Source: Thermococcus sp. (lineage in GTDB: Archaea; Methanobacteriota_B; Thermococci; Thermococcales; Thermococcaceae). Taken from it: 45,486 bases of DNA. The position numbers and the translations under genes were made by a program. Shown piece after piece: positions 26,884-34,685 of the stretch. Within the stretch, counting starts at the first letter, position 1, and each line of letters begins with the position of its first letter. The notes below the pieces were generated by a model. The model was given only the letters and a program-made list of their open reading frames with translations, did not search any database and was not told the DNA's origin. The stretch is taken from contig NZ_JALUYR010000053.1 of assembly GCF_027012695.1 (NCBI RefSeq), positions 1-45,486 on the forward strand, written 5' to 3'.

Positions 26884-28206
26884 TTACCGCAGCATTCCCT
26901 CGAGCTTCTCCACGAACTCCGTGCTTCTCCTGAGGTCGGCGAAGTACTCCTTTGCCCTCTCAACGTGCTCCCTCTCGACCCGCCCTCCTTTCGCCAAAAC
27001 GCTCGCCGGAGCCAGAAGCTGAACGGCATAGCGCAGACTGGTCTTCTCGCCGAGTTCCGCAAGGTACTCTATCGCCTCATCGCTGGCCTCTATCTTCTCC
27101 TCCTTTGCACGGATTTTGATGATCTCGCGGATTTCTTCCCTCTTATAGGGCTCGGTGTTGATTATCAGGAGCCTGTCAAGCATGTCGAGGGGCATTCCAT
27201 GCGGCGCCTCGATGTCCGTTCCCCTTATCTTCGTCCTCCCCCTGTTGGTGGCCATGATGAGGATTGGAGCGAGTTCGCTCTCCATCGCCCTCGCGAGGAA
27301 GGAGAAGGCCTCGATATCGAGCATGTGGGCCTCATCGATGAAGAGCACTCCGGGAACGAGCGTTGCCTTGCCCTCCTCTATCCAGCTTTTGACAGTTTCA
27401 TCAACGCGCCTCCTTACCTCATCGCTTATCTCGGCACCGGTACTGAAGAGCAGACCGAAGATGTTCCCGCGGGCGTTGGCAACATCCAGGTCATGGAGCG
27501 TAACCGTGTAGGTAAACTCCTTTATCTTCAGCACGGGCCCACTGGGAAGGTCCACCTTGCGCTTGAAGAACAGTCCCTCTTCCTCCCTCGTGGTTCCAAC
27601 CTTTGAAACCTTGCCGGTTTCGGCGTCAATCTGTATGACGTCGCCCTCCTCAACACCGAGTTCCATGAGCTGGTAGGCTATCTCCTTCCCGGCCCTTATG
27701 GTTTTCTCGTCGTCCTTCGTGCGGAGGGTTATGAGAACGCTCTCAGGGATTTCGACGTAGGGGTTTAACGGGTGCCTCGTTTTGTTGATCCGGATCTCCC
27801 TGACCTCTCCTTCATAGACCTTCCTCTCCTCGCTTATTCTAACGCCTATTGCCCTCCTGAGGGCCTCCTTGAGGAACTCGGTCTTCTTGATCTCGGCTGA
27901 ATAGATCTCGCTGCCCGAGATCTGGACGAAGGGGACGTCTTCACCGAGTTCCCTGGCTATGCCCATCGCGATTGCTGTCTTACCGCTTCCCGTCGGTCCG
28001 ACGAGGAGGATTCCCTTCCCGGCAAGCTTTCCCTCTTTAATAAGCTCAACCGCTATCCCGGCCGCTTCTCTAGCTTTAATCTGCCCCACCATACCGTCGG
28101 CCATGAAGAGTGCCCTGCCTTTCTCGTCCAGGCCAAGGCCCTTTATGTGAGAGTGGCTGCCAATCCTTTCAAAGGTCCTCTTCGTGACCTCCTCGATGAC
28201 CGCCAT
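26884..28206 (-). CDS. TIP49/RuvB-like AAA+ ATPase
   Basis: A 440-residue archaeal homolog of eukaryotic RuvBL1/RuvBL2 (TIP49), hexameric helicase-like ATPases used in remodelling and assembly of large complexes. Walker A GPTGSGKT is at residues 70-77, Walker B DEAH at 291-294, sensor I ATNRG near 317, and the TIP49-specific insertion domain (OB-like, about 125-235) lies between. The start ISHSHIKGLGLDE-type segment (HSHIKGLGLDEKG) is characteristic. ATG 28206 follows GGGGGTGGTTGA, with a TATA-like AATTTTTAAG near 28250. The clients in archaea are unknown. Confidence 0.93.
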   Translation of the reverse strand: MAVIEEVTKRTFERIGSHSHIKGLGLDEKGRALFMADGMVGQIKAREAAGIAVELIKEGKLAGKGILLVGPTGSGKTAIAMGIARELGEDVPFVQISGSEIYSAEIKKTEFLKEALRRAIGVRISEERKVYEGEVREIRINKTRHPLNPYVEIPESVLITLRTKDDEKTIRAGKEIAYQLMELGVEEGDVIQIDAETGKVSKVGTTREEEGLFFKRKVDLPSGPVLKIKEFTYTVTLHDLDVANARGNIFGLLFSTGAEISDEVRRRVDETVKSWIEEGKATLVPGVLFIDEAHMLDIEAFSFLARAMESELAPILIMATNRGRTKIRGTDIEAPHGMPLDMLDRLLIINTEPYKREEIREIIKIRAKEEKIEASDEAIEYLAELGEKTSLRYAVQLLAPASVLAKGGRVEREHVERAKEYFADLRRSTEFVEKLEGMLR

Positions 28207-28361
28207 TCAACCACCCCCTTATTCTTCCTTGTAGTTACTAAAATAGAAAGGCTTAAAAATTTGACTGTGTGGCTCAGACCGTCGATCCCGGGCATCGATT
28301 TACCCCAAAGGCCAATTTCATCATCGCCGGGAAAAGTTGGAGGGAAACTTTAAAAACTCTC

Positions 28362-29123
28362 TCAAAGCACGTTGAGGTACTTATGCACCTGAAAGCTTAA
28401 GCCTACGTTCTTCCTGCCCATTATCAGGGAAGCTTCGCGGTAGAACTCCATAAGCTTTTCCTGAGAGACGTCAATCGGCTCCCTCGGCTGGATGACGAGT
28501 GGAACTAAATCTTTCAAAAGCTCCCCATACCAGCGGACGTTTTCGAGCTTGGTCCCCTTTGTGACGACGAGCTTGGCATAGGTTTTCGCGCCGGCTTCCT
28601 TCAGGATTCTGATGCTCTTCACCTCTCTAAGAACGAGGTTCTTCCAGTCCTCCGTGGCCTTGGCCGTCTCGTCCTTTATGTCCACGCTCGCGTAATCAAC
28701 GAGGTGAGCGACCTCCTCAATCAGCTCCGGAAGGCCTCCGTGAGTTTCGAGAAAGTTGTCGAAGCCGAGTTCCTTCATGCGTTCCATGAGGACCTTCAAG
28801 GCCTTAACCTGGAGGGTGGGCTCGCCGCCGGTGTAGCTTATCGAGTGAATATCGCCGGTATCAAGCCTCAGGACTGCATCAACGACTTCATCAACGCTCG
28901 CTGGATTTGGCCGGTACTCAAACTTTCCGGTGAAGGGCTCGACCTCATAGCGCCAGCGGGAGACGCGGGAGGCGTCTATGTACTGCTTTGAGTCGCACCA
29001 CTGGCAATGAAGGTCACAGCCCGCGAACCTGACGAAGATTTGCCTTCTCCCAAAGGCGCTTCCCTCAACGCTCCCCCCCTCCCCCTGCCAGCTGTTGAAG
29101 ACCTCGGCCATTACGAGCTTCAT
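28362..29123 (-). CDS. queE: 7-carboxy-7-deazaguanine synthase
   Basis: Radical SAM enzyme making CDG from carboxytetrahydropterin, a step toward preQ0 and, in archaea, archaeosine in tRNA. The 253-residue protein has the N-terminal substrate signature EVFNSWQGEGGSVEG, the cluster motif CDLHCQWCDS (CxxxCxxC) and SYTGGEPTLQ. ATG 29123 overlaps the stop of the upstream 88-residue gene (ATGA), so the pair is co-translated. No other queuosine or archaeosine gene is in the window. Confidence 0.93.
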   Translation of the reverse strand: MKLVMAEVFNSWQGEGGSVEGSAFGRRQIFVRFAGCDLHCQWCDSKQYIDASRVSRWRYEVEPFTGKFEYRPNPASVDEVVDAVLRLDTGDIHSISYTGGEPTLQVKALKVLMERMKELGFDNFLETHGGLPELIEEVAHLVDYASVDIKDETAKATEDWKNLVLREVKSIRILKEAGAKTYAKLVVTKGTKLENVRWYGELLKDLVPLVIQPREPIDVSQEKLMEFYREASLIMGRKNVGLSFQVHKYLNVL

Positions 29124-29386
29124 GTTCCCAGCTCCTCCACGTTCAGCCCCTTCACCTTATCACTCACGAAGCCCTCGAGTATCTCGACTTTAACACTTCT
29201 CTCCTCCCTGGTCATGTCCGCCATGAGCTGAACGGCCCTCGCGTAGTCCCAGAGCCTTCTCTTCGCCTCGGGGGTAACGCTCTCGGCCATCACGATGAGC
29301 TCCCTTTCCTCCGGGTGAGAGCCCATCCACTCCACAACCTTTCTCGCGTCTTCCTCCGTAAAGACACCCTTCTTCGTGAAGAGCAC
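29120..29386 (-). CDS. Small unknown protein co-translated with queE
   Basis: An 88-residue charged, helical protein (EEDARKVVEWMGSHPEER, AKRRLWDYARAVQLMADMT). No family or catalytic motif recognised. The start is GTG 29386 behind a strong GGAGGGGGG. Its stop overlaps the queE ATG by 4 bases, so it may assist or be regulated with QueE, but that is inference from position only. Confidence 0.65.
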   Translation of the reverse strand: MLFTKKGVFTEEDARKVVEWMGSHPEERELIVMAESVTPEAKRRLWDYARAVQLMADMTREERSVKVEILEGFVSDKVKGLNVEELGT

Positions 29387-29412
29387 GTTCCCCCCTCCAT
29401 AAGCTATTACAT

Positions 29413-29432
29413 AATTCCAGAGCTATGGAATT
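29413..29432. promoter_or_regulatory. Dyad upstream of the queE operon
   Basis: Arms AATTCCA (29413-29419) and TGGAATT (29426-29432) are perfect inverted repeats with a 6-base spacer. The site lies 27 bases before the GTG start on the minus strand, in an AT-rich gap. It overlaps where the transcript start or TATA should be, so it could be an operator. Confidence 0.4.
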
Positions 29433-29446
29433 AAGTAGGTACTCAA

Positions 29447-29947
29447 TTAAAGGTATTTCATCAGCAGCTCGACGGCCTCCTCGAATACCTCCCTGTCCTT
29501 ACCCTCGAGAATGCTGTCGAGGTAATGTAAGCTGGCCAGGTTGAGGATTATGTAGGCCGTGTTCCTGTCCAGGCCCAGATCGTAGGCCTCGTAGTGAACC
29601 ATCTGCCTCCCCAGGGCCTCGTTTAGCATGTCCACGAAGTATTTTATTTCCTCAACGGTTAACTCCCCCAGGCGGTTCTCCATCTCCCCGAAGTAGCGCT
29701 TCAGGATGCCGAGTGTTTCCAGGTCTAGCTTGAGGGTCCCCATGAAGTAGGGAAACTCTCCAATTCGGAAGACCTTAACGCCTTCCTCGTCCTGAACGCC
29801 AACGTAATCCCAGAGCAGAATACCTTCGATGGGATTGTGCCCGTACCTGCTCGCCAGGTAAGAAAAGCGTTCCATAGCGGCGCTCATATCCTCAAGGAAT
29901 TCCTCCTCATCGCGGAAGGGTATTATTTTGCTTATCGTTCCAGCCAT
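29447..29947 (-). CDS. Conserved-looking hypothetical protein
   Basis: A 166-residue acidic, helical, soluble protein (FLEDMSAAMERFSYLASRYG, MGTLKLDLETLGILKRYFGE, REVFEEAVELLMKYL). No family recognised. ATG 29947 (MAGTISKII) is preferred over ATG 29959 because GGTG lies between them at good spacing. A TATA-like CCTTATAACC near 29977 places the transcript start close to the ATG. It is not obviously linked to the queE operon, whose start lies beyond its stop by 60 bases. Confidence 0.65.
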   Translation of the reverse strand: MAGTISKIIPFRDEEEFLEDMSAAMERFSYLASRYGHNPIEGILLWDYVGVQDEEGVKVFRIGEFPYFMGTLKLDLETLGILKRYFGEMENRLGELTVEEIKYFVDMLNEALGRQMVHYEAYDLGLDRNTAYIILNLASLHYLDSILEGKDREVFEEAVELLMKYL

Positions 29948-30007
29948 CTTTCGCACCATTAGGGGGTTGGGTCAATGGTTATAAGGCTTTGCGAGTAAAG
30001 CTGAACG

Positions 30008-30072
30008 CCCGACGAGTATGGGGTTGCGATGACGTCGGGACCCCCAGGGGGCCGACATCCTCAATGGCCCCC
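30008..30072. other. GC-rich alternative-hairpin segment
   Basis: CCCGACG at 30008-30014 can pair with CGTCGGG at 30033-30039, and GGGGGCC at 30047-30053 with GGCCCCC at 30066-30072. Alternatively TCGG and CCCC (30035-30045) pair with GGGG and CCGA (30047-30055), closed by GATG/CATC. So two folds exclude each other. It could be part of a structured RNA, but no gene is served and no known RNA was recognised. Confidence 0.35.
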
Positions 30073-30075
30073 TTA

Positions 30076-30377
30076 CAAACTTCGCCTTCGCGAAGTTTGA
30101 TCAAGGTTTGTGGCTCCTCCTCAGGGCTTGTTTCTAAAAGTGTGATTATAGTGTGAGTTTAAGCCTTAGAATGTTGGAATTCGTTAAGGCACGCTCTTTT
30201 TAGAGGAGTTCGTTTTTAAACCGACGCCCGGAGGGCATCAATAGAGGAGAACTCTCTTTTAACTTGTAAAGCGAATGGATTTCGGGTTGAAAGTTCCCCA
30301 CTTAGAATAATCACACTTAAGCACGTTCAAGTTTAGTGGAGCCACAAACTTTTGGTGAAGCTTTTTCCAAAAGCTTC
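30076..30377. repeat. Symmetric inverted-repeat element in a gene-free region
   Basis: From outside in, the left side has a perfect hairpin (10-base arms, CAAACTTCGC, 30076-30099), then GTTTGTGGCTCC (30106-30117), then AAGTGTGATTAT (30138-30149). The right side mirrors this: ATAATCACACTT (30307-30318), GGAGCCACAAAC (30338-30349), then a hairpin with 9-base arms GAAGCTTTT (30357-30377). Spacing between the two arm motifs is 20 and 19 bases. This looks like a MITE-like element or a large folded RNA. No transposase is present. Confidence 0.6.
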
Positions 30378-30667
30378 AACGCCGCTTTCACTGTCGTTCA
30401 AGCGTCCTTACGGATGGCGGAAGTGAGGTGCATTTTCTACAAGCTTCAGAAGGGTTTTGTTACTCCCTTGCTCCTTTGGTGAGTGTTTCACTGCACAAAC
30501 TTCTCCGAAGGACGCCAAAGATAAAGTGTGGAAACCAGATGAATGGGGTGTGAACAACAGGAAACCCACAGAAAGCTTTAAATTCTGGGGTGCACACCCG
30601 GTTTGAAGTTTAAGGGGTTTAACATCCCCGATCAGGCTTTGCTGACGCAAAGCTTGTTATGCAAAGG
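30378..30667. other. Gene-free stretch with small hairpins
   Basis: No convincing coding region. CACAAACTTCTCC at about 30493 repeats the ACAAACTT motif of the element to the left, and a hairpin GCTTTGC-TGAC-GCAAAGC lies at 30636-30653. An 80-codon minus-strand frame (30408-30650) has no ribosome binding site that convinces and is probably fortuitous or part of a dispersed repeat. Codon-like periodicity is not apparent. Confidence 0.4.
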
Positions 30668-30676
30668 TTTATAAAA
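30668..30676 (+). promoter_or_regulatory. TATA box of the L37Ae-RpoP operon
   Basis: TTTATAAAA preceded by GCAAAGG (BRE-like) lies about 60 bases before the L37Ae start, predicting a transcript start near 30700. It is one of the strongest TATA matches in the window, as expected for a ribosomal protein gene. Confidence 0.65.
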
Positions 30677-30731
30677 CGTCCCCGGAAACAGTCACCGATC
30701 GTGAAATCGGTAATAATTAGGGGTGATGCTC

Positions 30732-30992
30732 ATGGGAAGGACTGCTAAGGTCGGTTCCGCTGGGAGGTTTGGTCCCAGGTACGGTCTCAAGATTAGGAGA
30801 AGAGTAGCCACCGTTGAGGCCAAGATGAAACAGAAGCACGTCTGCCCGGTCTGCGGAAGGAAGGCCGTCAGGAGAATAAGCACCGGCATCTGGCAGTGCC
30901 AGAAGTGCGGGGCAACCTTCGCCGGTGGCGCCTACCTGCCGACCACTCCGGCCGGAAAGGTTGCGAAGCGCGTTGTCGCTTCCAAAGCCTGA
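30732..30992 (+). CDS. rpl37ae: Large ribosomal subunit protein eL43 (L37Ae)
   Basis: An 86-residue basic protein with a C4 zinc ribbon, [11 protein letters not shown] and [11 protein letters not shown], and the family N-terminus [20 protein letters not shown]. It is a structural protein of the 50S subunit near the E site. ATG 30732 is chosen over GTG 30723 and ATG 30726 because GGGGTGAT precedes it. RpoP starts 27 bases after its stop, a conserved archaeal neighbour. Confidence 0.96.
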   Translation: MGRTAKVGSAGRFGPRYGLKIRRRVATVEAKMKQKHVCPVCGRKAVRRISTGIWQCQKCGATFAGGAYLPTTPAGKVAKRVVASKA

Positions 30993-31019
30993 TTCCTTCC
31001 TTCTATTCGGGTGATGACT

Positions 31020-31169
31020 ATGGTTTTGGCCGTTTATCGCTGTGCGAAGTGCGGAAGGGAGGTCGAACTCGACCTCGAGAACACGAGGGAAGTTCGCTGC
31101 CCCTACTGCGGCAGCAAGATACTCTACAAGCCCAGGCCGAGGGTGGCCAGGCGCGTTAAGGCCATCTGA
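31020..31169 (+). CDS. rpoP: DNA-directed RNA polymerase subunit P
   Basis: A 49-residue zinc-ribbon protein (YRCAKCGREV, RCPYCGSKIL), the archaeal equivalent of eukaryotic Rpb12, needed for open-complex formation. The gene is short and easily missed. ATG 31020 lies 5 bases after GGGTGAT; ATG 31014 overlaps that site and is unlikely. The basic C-terminus (KPRPRVARRVKAI) is normal for the family. Co-transcribed with L37Ae. Confidence 0.95.
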   Translation: MVLAVYRCAKCGREVELDLENTREVRCPYCGSKILYKPRPRVARRVKAI

Positions 31170-31225
31170 TTCTTTCGTTTCGAAAGCTTTTTAGTGACCA
31201 AAGCGGGTTTTGAGTGAGGGCTATG

Positions 31226-31861
31226 ATGCTGATAACGACATCCCACAGACCGACGAGGAGGACGAGGAGTTTCGGCCACGATCTGGAGAAGGTGTTCCCC
31301 AACTCCCTCTACCTGACGAGGGGAAAGAAAACGCTCCAGGATCTTCTGATGGAGGCCTACGACAGGAACTATGAGAGACTCCTAATAATCAACGTCTGGA
31401 AGGGAAATCCTCTCAAGATGACCTTTATCAAGGTTGATCCGGATGACTGGGGCTACCTCGGCTACCTCTACCTCCACGGTATAAAGCTCCAGCGCGAGAT
31501 GGGGTACAGGGACATTCGTCCCATCCGCGAGGAGATGCCCCTCGTGGTTACCACCGCCAAGCGCGTCGGTCCGGATCACGTGGCCTTCGCGAGGGTCTTT
31601 GCGGAACTCACGGGCGGAACCTTCGTGCCCAGACGGGAGCGCTCTCTCCTTGGCATAGCGGACAGGTACAACACGAACGTCCTCGGTGTCATCGAGAGGC
31701 ACCCGCGCGGGATGGCGGTCAATTTCTACCGCTTCGACGTTGATAAGGAAAACCCCGTTGGGCCCCTAATAGGCGTCAAGATATGGGCAATGGAGGACGG
31801 TCGAAGATGGGACTACAGGGAAGCTACGGGCCCGAAGAAGACTGGCCAATCGAGGGAGTGA
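31226..31861 (+). CDS. Brix-domain ribosome biogenesis protein
   Basis: A 211-residue protein whose start, MLITTSHRPTRRTRSFGHDL, and core (LLIINVWKGNPLKMTFIKVD) are typical of the archaeal Brix/IMP4 family, which acts in pre-rRNA processing and 60S or 40S assembly. ATG 31226 is preferred on SD spacing to GAGGG; ATG 31223 and GTG 31214 are in frame. The last 55 bases overlap pcc1. It sits in a string of translation-related genes. Confidence 0.88.
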   Translation: MLITTSHRPTRRTRSFGHDLEKVFPNSLYLTRGKKTLQDLLMEAYDRNYERLLIINVWKGNPLKMTFIKVDPDDWGYLGYLYLHGIKLQREMGYRDIRPIREEMPLVVTTAKRVGPDHVAFARVFAELTGGTFVPRRERSLLGIADRYNTNVLGVIERHPRGMAVNFYRFDVDKENPVGPLIGVKIWAMEDGRRWDYREATGPKKTGQSRE

Positions 31862-32082
31862 TAGAGCTCTCCTTTCCTGACGAAGAAACGGCCAGGATTG
31901 TTTACGAGAGCGTTTTCCACGAACACAGAACCGTTCCATACCGAAGGAGCAGGATAGAGTTTCTGCGCGAGGGGAACAGGATAGTAATTCGCTTCCTCGC
32001 GAGGGACAACTCCGCTCTGAGGGGAACGCTGAACTCATATCTGAGATGGATTAAGGTCGCGATGGATTCGCTGGAAGTCTGA
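31807..32082 (+). CDS. pcc1: KEOPS complex subunit Pcc1
   Basis: A 91-residue protein of the Pcc1 family (IEGVIELSFPDEETARIVYE, NRIVIRFLARDNSALRGTLN, then SYLRWIKVAMDSL). Pcc1 dimerises the KEOPS complex, which makes the universal t6A modification of tRNA. ATG 31807 is taken; ATG 31783 would add eight unconserved residues. The gene begins inside the Brix gene by 55 bases, an order seen in related archaea. Confidence 0.88.
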   Translation: MGLQGSYGPEEDWPIEGVIELSFPDEETARIVYESVFHEHRTVPYRRSRIEFLREGNRIVIRFLARDNSALRGTLNSYLRWIKVAMDSLEV

Positions 32083-32100
32083 GAAATCTACCGGCCGAAA

Positions 32101-32110
32101 CTATTTAAAG
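32101..32110 (+). promoter_or_regulatory. TATA box of the prefoldin beta gene
   Basis: CTATTTAAAG, with a purine-rich CGAAA before it, lies about 47 bases before ATG 32157. It marks a new transcript for pfdB and the genes behind it. Confidence 0.55.
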
Positions 32111-32156
32111 CCCGGCCACTACTCTATCCTGATCGCGAGTACGGAGGTGTGTTGGA

Positions 32157-32510
32157 ATGCAGAACATACCACCCCAGGTTCAGTCAATGCTCGCCCAGCT
32201 CGAGAGCTACCAGCAACAGCTCCAGCTCGTCGTCCAGCAGAAGCAGAAGGTTCAGCTCGAGCTCACCGAGGCGAAGAAGGCCCTCGAGGAGATAGAGAAG
32301 CTCCCCGACAACGCGGTTGTCTACAAGACCGTCGGGACACTCATAGTCAAGACCACCAAGGAGAAGGCCCTCGAGGAGCTCAGAAGCAAGATAGAAACGC
32401 TCGAGGTTCGCCTCAACGCCCTCGAGAGGCAGGAGAAGAAGCTCAACGAAAAGATCAAAGAGCTTACCGCCCAGATCCAGAACGCCCTCAGGCCGCCCAC
32501 GGCGGGCTGA
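32157..32510 (+). CDS. pfdB: Prefoldin subunit beta
   Basis: A 117-residue coiled-coil protein (helix 1 about residues 5-45, beta hairpins DNAVVYKTVGTLIVKTTKEK, helix 2 about 65-112). Prefoldin, two alpha and four beta subunits, captures unfolded proteins and hands them to the thermosome. Heptad patterning is clear in both helices. ATG 32157 follows GGAGGTGTG. The alpha subunit is not in the window. Confidence 0.95.
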   Translation: MQNIPPQVQSMLAQLESYQQQLQLVVQQKQKVQLELTEAKKALEEIEKLPDNAVVYKTVGTLIVKTTKEKALEELRSKIETLEVRLNALERQEKKLNEKIKELTAQIQNALRPPTAG

Positions 32511-32548
32511 TCCCTTTTAAACTCTTTTTACCGATGGGAGGGAAGGGA

Positions 32549-32869
32549 ATGGTCGGGGAGGGTGGCAAGAGGAGGGTTATGCACATAGGTCTTCCGAAGT
32601 TGAGCGGAGATCAGCTGGTGGAGATAGGTGAGATAGCTCAGGAGACAGTCGTGCGGGAGATCTTTGATGCCCTCAGGAGGAGCGACGTCAAAGACATTGA
32701 GGTGACGGCTAGAATAAACCGCGGCGAAACCCTCGACCTGGAGCTTGAAACGTACCTTGAGGTTCCCGTGTTTGTGAAGGTGGACGTTGATAGACTCGTT
32801 GAGAGAGCCGTTGAAAAGGCCTACGAGGCCGTCGAGAAAAGGTTGAAAGAACTGGCCGCTAGGGAGTAA
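32549..32869 (+). CDS. DUF3194 family protein
   Basis: A 106-residue protein with the DUF3194 pattern HIGLPKLSGDQLVEIGEIAQ, INRGETLDLELETYLEVPVF, and a C-terminal helix. Function unknown; the family is confined to archaea and regularly follows prefoldin beta, as here. ATG 32549 follows GGAGGGAAGGG; ATG 32579 behind GGAGGG would give MHIGLPKL and is equally plausible. Confidence 0.78.
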   Translation: MVGEGGKRRVMHIGLPKLSGDQLVEIGEIAQETVVREIFDALRRSDVKDIEVTARINRGETLDLELETYLEVPVFVKVDVDRLVERAVEKAYEAVEKRLKELAARE

Positions 32870-32904
32870 CCCCTAATGGGGAATCAAGAGCCGGAGGAAC
32901 CCGG

Positions 32905-33888
32905 ATGAGGGGAAAGATTAAGCTCAGGCGCCTTCTCGAGAGTTCGAAGGACAGGTCCTTCTTGCTCCTCTGCCACCACAATGCGGACCCGGATTCCCTC
33001 GGCTCGGCGATAGCCTTTGCCAGATACCTGAGATCCAGCGGCGTGGAAAGGGTAAGGATAGGGGTCGCCCAGAGTGTTTCCTCCTATGCAAAACGGCTTC
33101 TGGCCCTCTCCCCCGTTCCCGTTGAGAGAAATCCCCGGGTTGATGAAGACATCGTCGTTATCTTTGACACATCCTCGGTTGAGCAGCTCGAACCCATCGA
33201 GATCCCGCCGGAAAAAACCGTCGTTGTCATCGACCACCACGTGGAAAAGAAGAAACCGATAAGAGCGGATGTAATGGTCCTAGATTCTTCGAGAACTTCC
33301 ACGGCTGAGATCGTATGGGAGCTCTTTAGATACTTCCGTTTTGCCGATGAGGATAGCGTAAAGGCCCTTTTATCGGGGATAGTGACGGACACGGCCAACT
33401 TTCGCTTCGCCAACTCAAAAACGTTCAAAGCCGTCTCCGAGATGCTCGAGCGCTTTCCCCTTCGGATGGGGGAAATTTTCCAGCTCGTTGCACCGGTCAG
33501 CGATGAAAACACTGACCAGGCGAAGAGGATTGCCCTGCTCAAGGCCTGCCAGAGACTTGAAATCCGGAAGTTCAGGGGGTACATCATAGCGGTCTCGCGA
33601 GTTTCGGCCTATGAATCCCTGGCGTGCAAAACCTTCCTCCAGCTCGGCGCGGACATAGCAATCGTGGGAAGCGAGAAAAAGGGTGTGAGGATTTCGGCGA
33701 GGGCTAAGGAGAGCCTGGTAAAGAAGGGCCTTCACCTCGGCAAGATCATGGAGAAGGTCGGGCCCGTTATAGAAGGCTCCGGAGGGGGTCACGCCGGTGC
33801 GGCCGGGGCGAACGGCAAGAAGAACCTCGACGAGGCGATTAATGTCATCCTAAAAGAGATTGAAAAGTTTTTGATGGAAAGCGGGTAG
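32905..33888 (+). CDS. DHH/DHHA1 phosphoesterase, NrnA-like
   Basis: A 327-residue phosphoesterase. The DHH half has HHNADPDSLGSA (residues 24-35), VIFDTSS and VIDHHVEKK; the C-terminal DHHA1 half has GSGGGHAGAAG. The metal ligands of the family are complete. Relatives degrade nanoRNA, pAp or cyclic dinucleotides, so this is likely an oligoribonuclease or nucleotide phosphatase; the substrate cannot be chosen from sequence. ATG 32905 follows GGAGGAACC. It ends the conserved translation cluster before the AT-rich island. Confidence 0.87.
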   Translation: MRGKIKLRRLLESSKDRSFLLLCHHNADPDSLGSAIAFARYLRSSGVERVRIGVAQSVSSYAKRLLALSPVPVERNPRVDEDIVVIFDTSSVEQLEPIEIPPEKTVVVIDHHVEKKKPIRADVMVLDSSRTSTAEIVWELFRYFRFADEDSVKALLSGIVTDTANFRFANSKTFKAVSEMLERFPLRMGEIFQLVAPVSDENTDQAKRIALLKACQRLEIRKFRGYIIAVSRVSAYESLACKTFLQLGADIAIVGSEKKGVRISARAKESLVKKGLHLGKIMEKVGPVIEGSGGGHAGAAGANGKKNLDEAINVILKEIEKFLMESG

Positions 33889-34094
33889 TTCCCTTTAGTG
33901 CTTATTGGATGTGTTTTCATTATTGGACATCCCTTCTTTTACTTTGGGCTTCTTTTGGTTTGTTTTCTCTGTAAGACTAACAACCGAAAAAATTAACACT
34001 TAAAGAAAGAATAGATCTGTCTTCTAATAAACGGAAAAGCTTATAAAAGCAGGTTGCCTAAATGGGAATGCAGAACTTCGTAGGAGGTGCCAAC
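33889..34094. other. AT-rich gap at the left edge of the accessory island
   Basis: About 200 bases with a sharp drop in GC. Several T runs (33918-33975) probably end the DHH transcript. GGAAAAGCTTATAAAA at 34033-34048 is the promoter of the first shared-leader gene. Confidence 0.5.
34033..34048 (+). promoter_or_regulatory. Island promoter 1 (shared-leader gene at 34095)
   Basis: GGAAAAGCTTATAAAA: a purine-rich BRE-like part followed by a TATA box. The same GGAAAAG(C/T)TTATA core stands before the gene at 37629 and, as AGAAAAGCTTATATA, before the gene at 41800. Confidence 0.6.
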
Positions 34095-34685
34095 TTGAAG
34101 TGGAAACCCCTGTTGGGGATCCTGTTAGGACTGTTAGTAATATCTAGAATGGCTACGGCCTCTTTAGATGAGCCCGCATCCCCTAGGACAATGGGATCAA
34201 TAGAACCTCCAACGGACTTTGAGAATATCGTTTTGACAAAAGTTTTTTCCGGAAAAGATGCGTCACTGGAAGCAATGAACTTCCTTGCCAGACATCGTGG
34301 ACGACTCACTCTTGAGGTAGATCTCAGAAATCTTGAAAACATTACTTTCATAGGTATATCACTAAGACCCCTCAAAGAGGGATATTACATTCCTGCGTAT
34401 TATATTGTAGACAAGAGCGCTCCTATGAGCAGGCAAGAGTTCCAAAAGAGGTTCGATGAGATCACTGCAACCTTGGCCAAGGAGCCTCTCATAATGGCGG
34501 GGGATGTTCTAAATGTGGAACCTAAAGTTAATTGGGAATATGTTGGGGGAATAGATTATGTGACATCTCATGTCACAAGAAATGGAAGGACTGGCACAAT
34601 ACAACAGACTGGATGGTACTACTATTACTTTGTAGACAATTACAGAGTAGAATACCATGCAAAGATTAAAATCCGGGGGACATGA
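34095..34685 (+). CDS. Secreted protein of unknown function, shared-leader family
   Basis: A 196-residue protein. TTG 34095, 6 bases after AGGAGGTG, gives the leader LKWKPLLGILLGLLVIS, nearly the same as in the genes at 37629 and 41800. The mature part has no Cys and is Tyr-rich toward the end (QTGWYYYYFVDNYR). No family recognised. It is AT-rich and uses AGA/ATA codons more than the neighbouring core genes. The frame is open back to 34062, but an ATG there lacks a good site. Its stop overlaps the next ATG (ATGA). Confidence 0.65.
   Translation: MKWKPLLGILLGLLVISRMATASLDEPASPRTMGSIEPPTDFENIVLTKVFSGKDASLEAMNFLARHRGRLTLEVDLRNLENITFIGISLRPLKEGYYIPAYYIVDKSAPMSRQEFQKRFDEITATLAKEPLIMAGDVLNVEPKVNWEYVGGIDYVTSHVTRNGRTGTIQQTGWYYYYFVDNYRVEYHAKIKIRGT

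Noticed and set aside
30028..30077. Possible C/D or H/ACA guide RNA (GATGA near 30028, ACA at 30075)
   Set aside because: No matching D box, and the hairpin before ACA is too small for a pseudouridylation pocket.
30408..30650. 80-codon minus-strand frame in the gene-free region
   Set aside because: Overlaps hairpins and repeated motifs, lacks a convincing start; more likely chance or part of a dispersed noncoding repeat.
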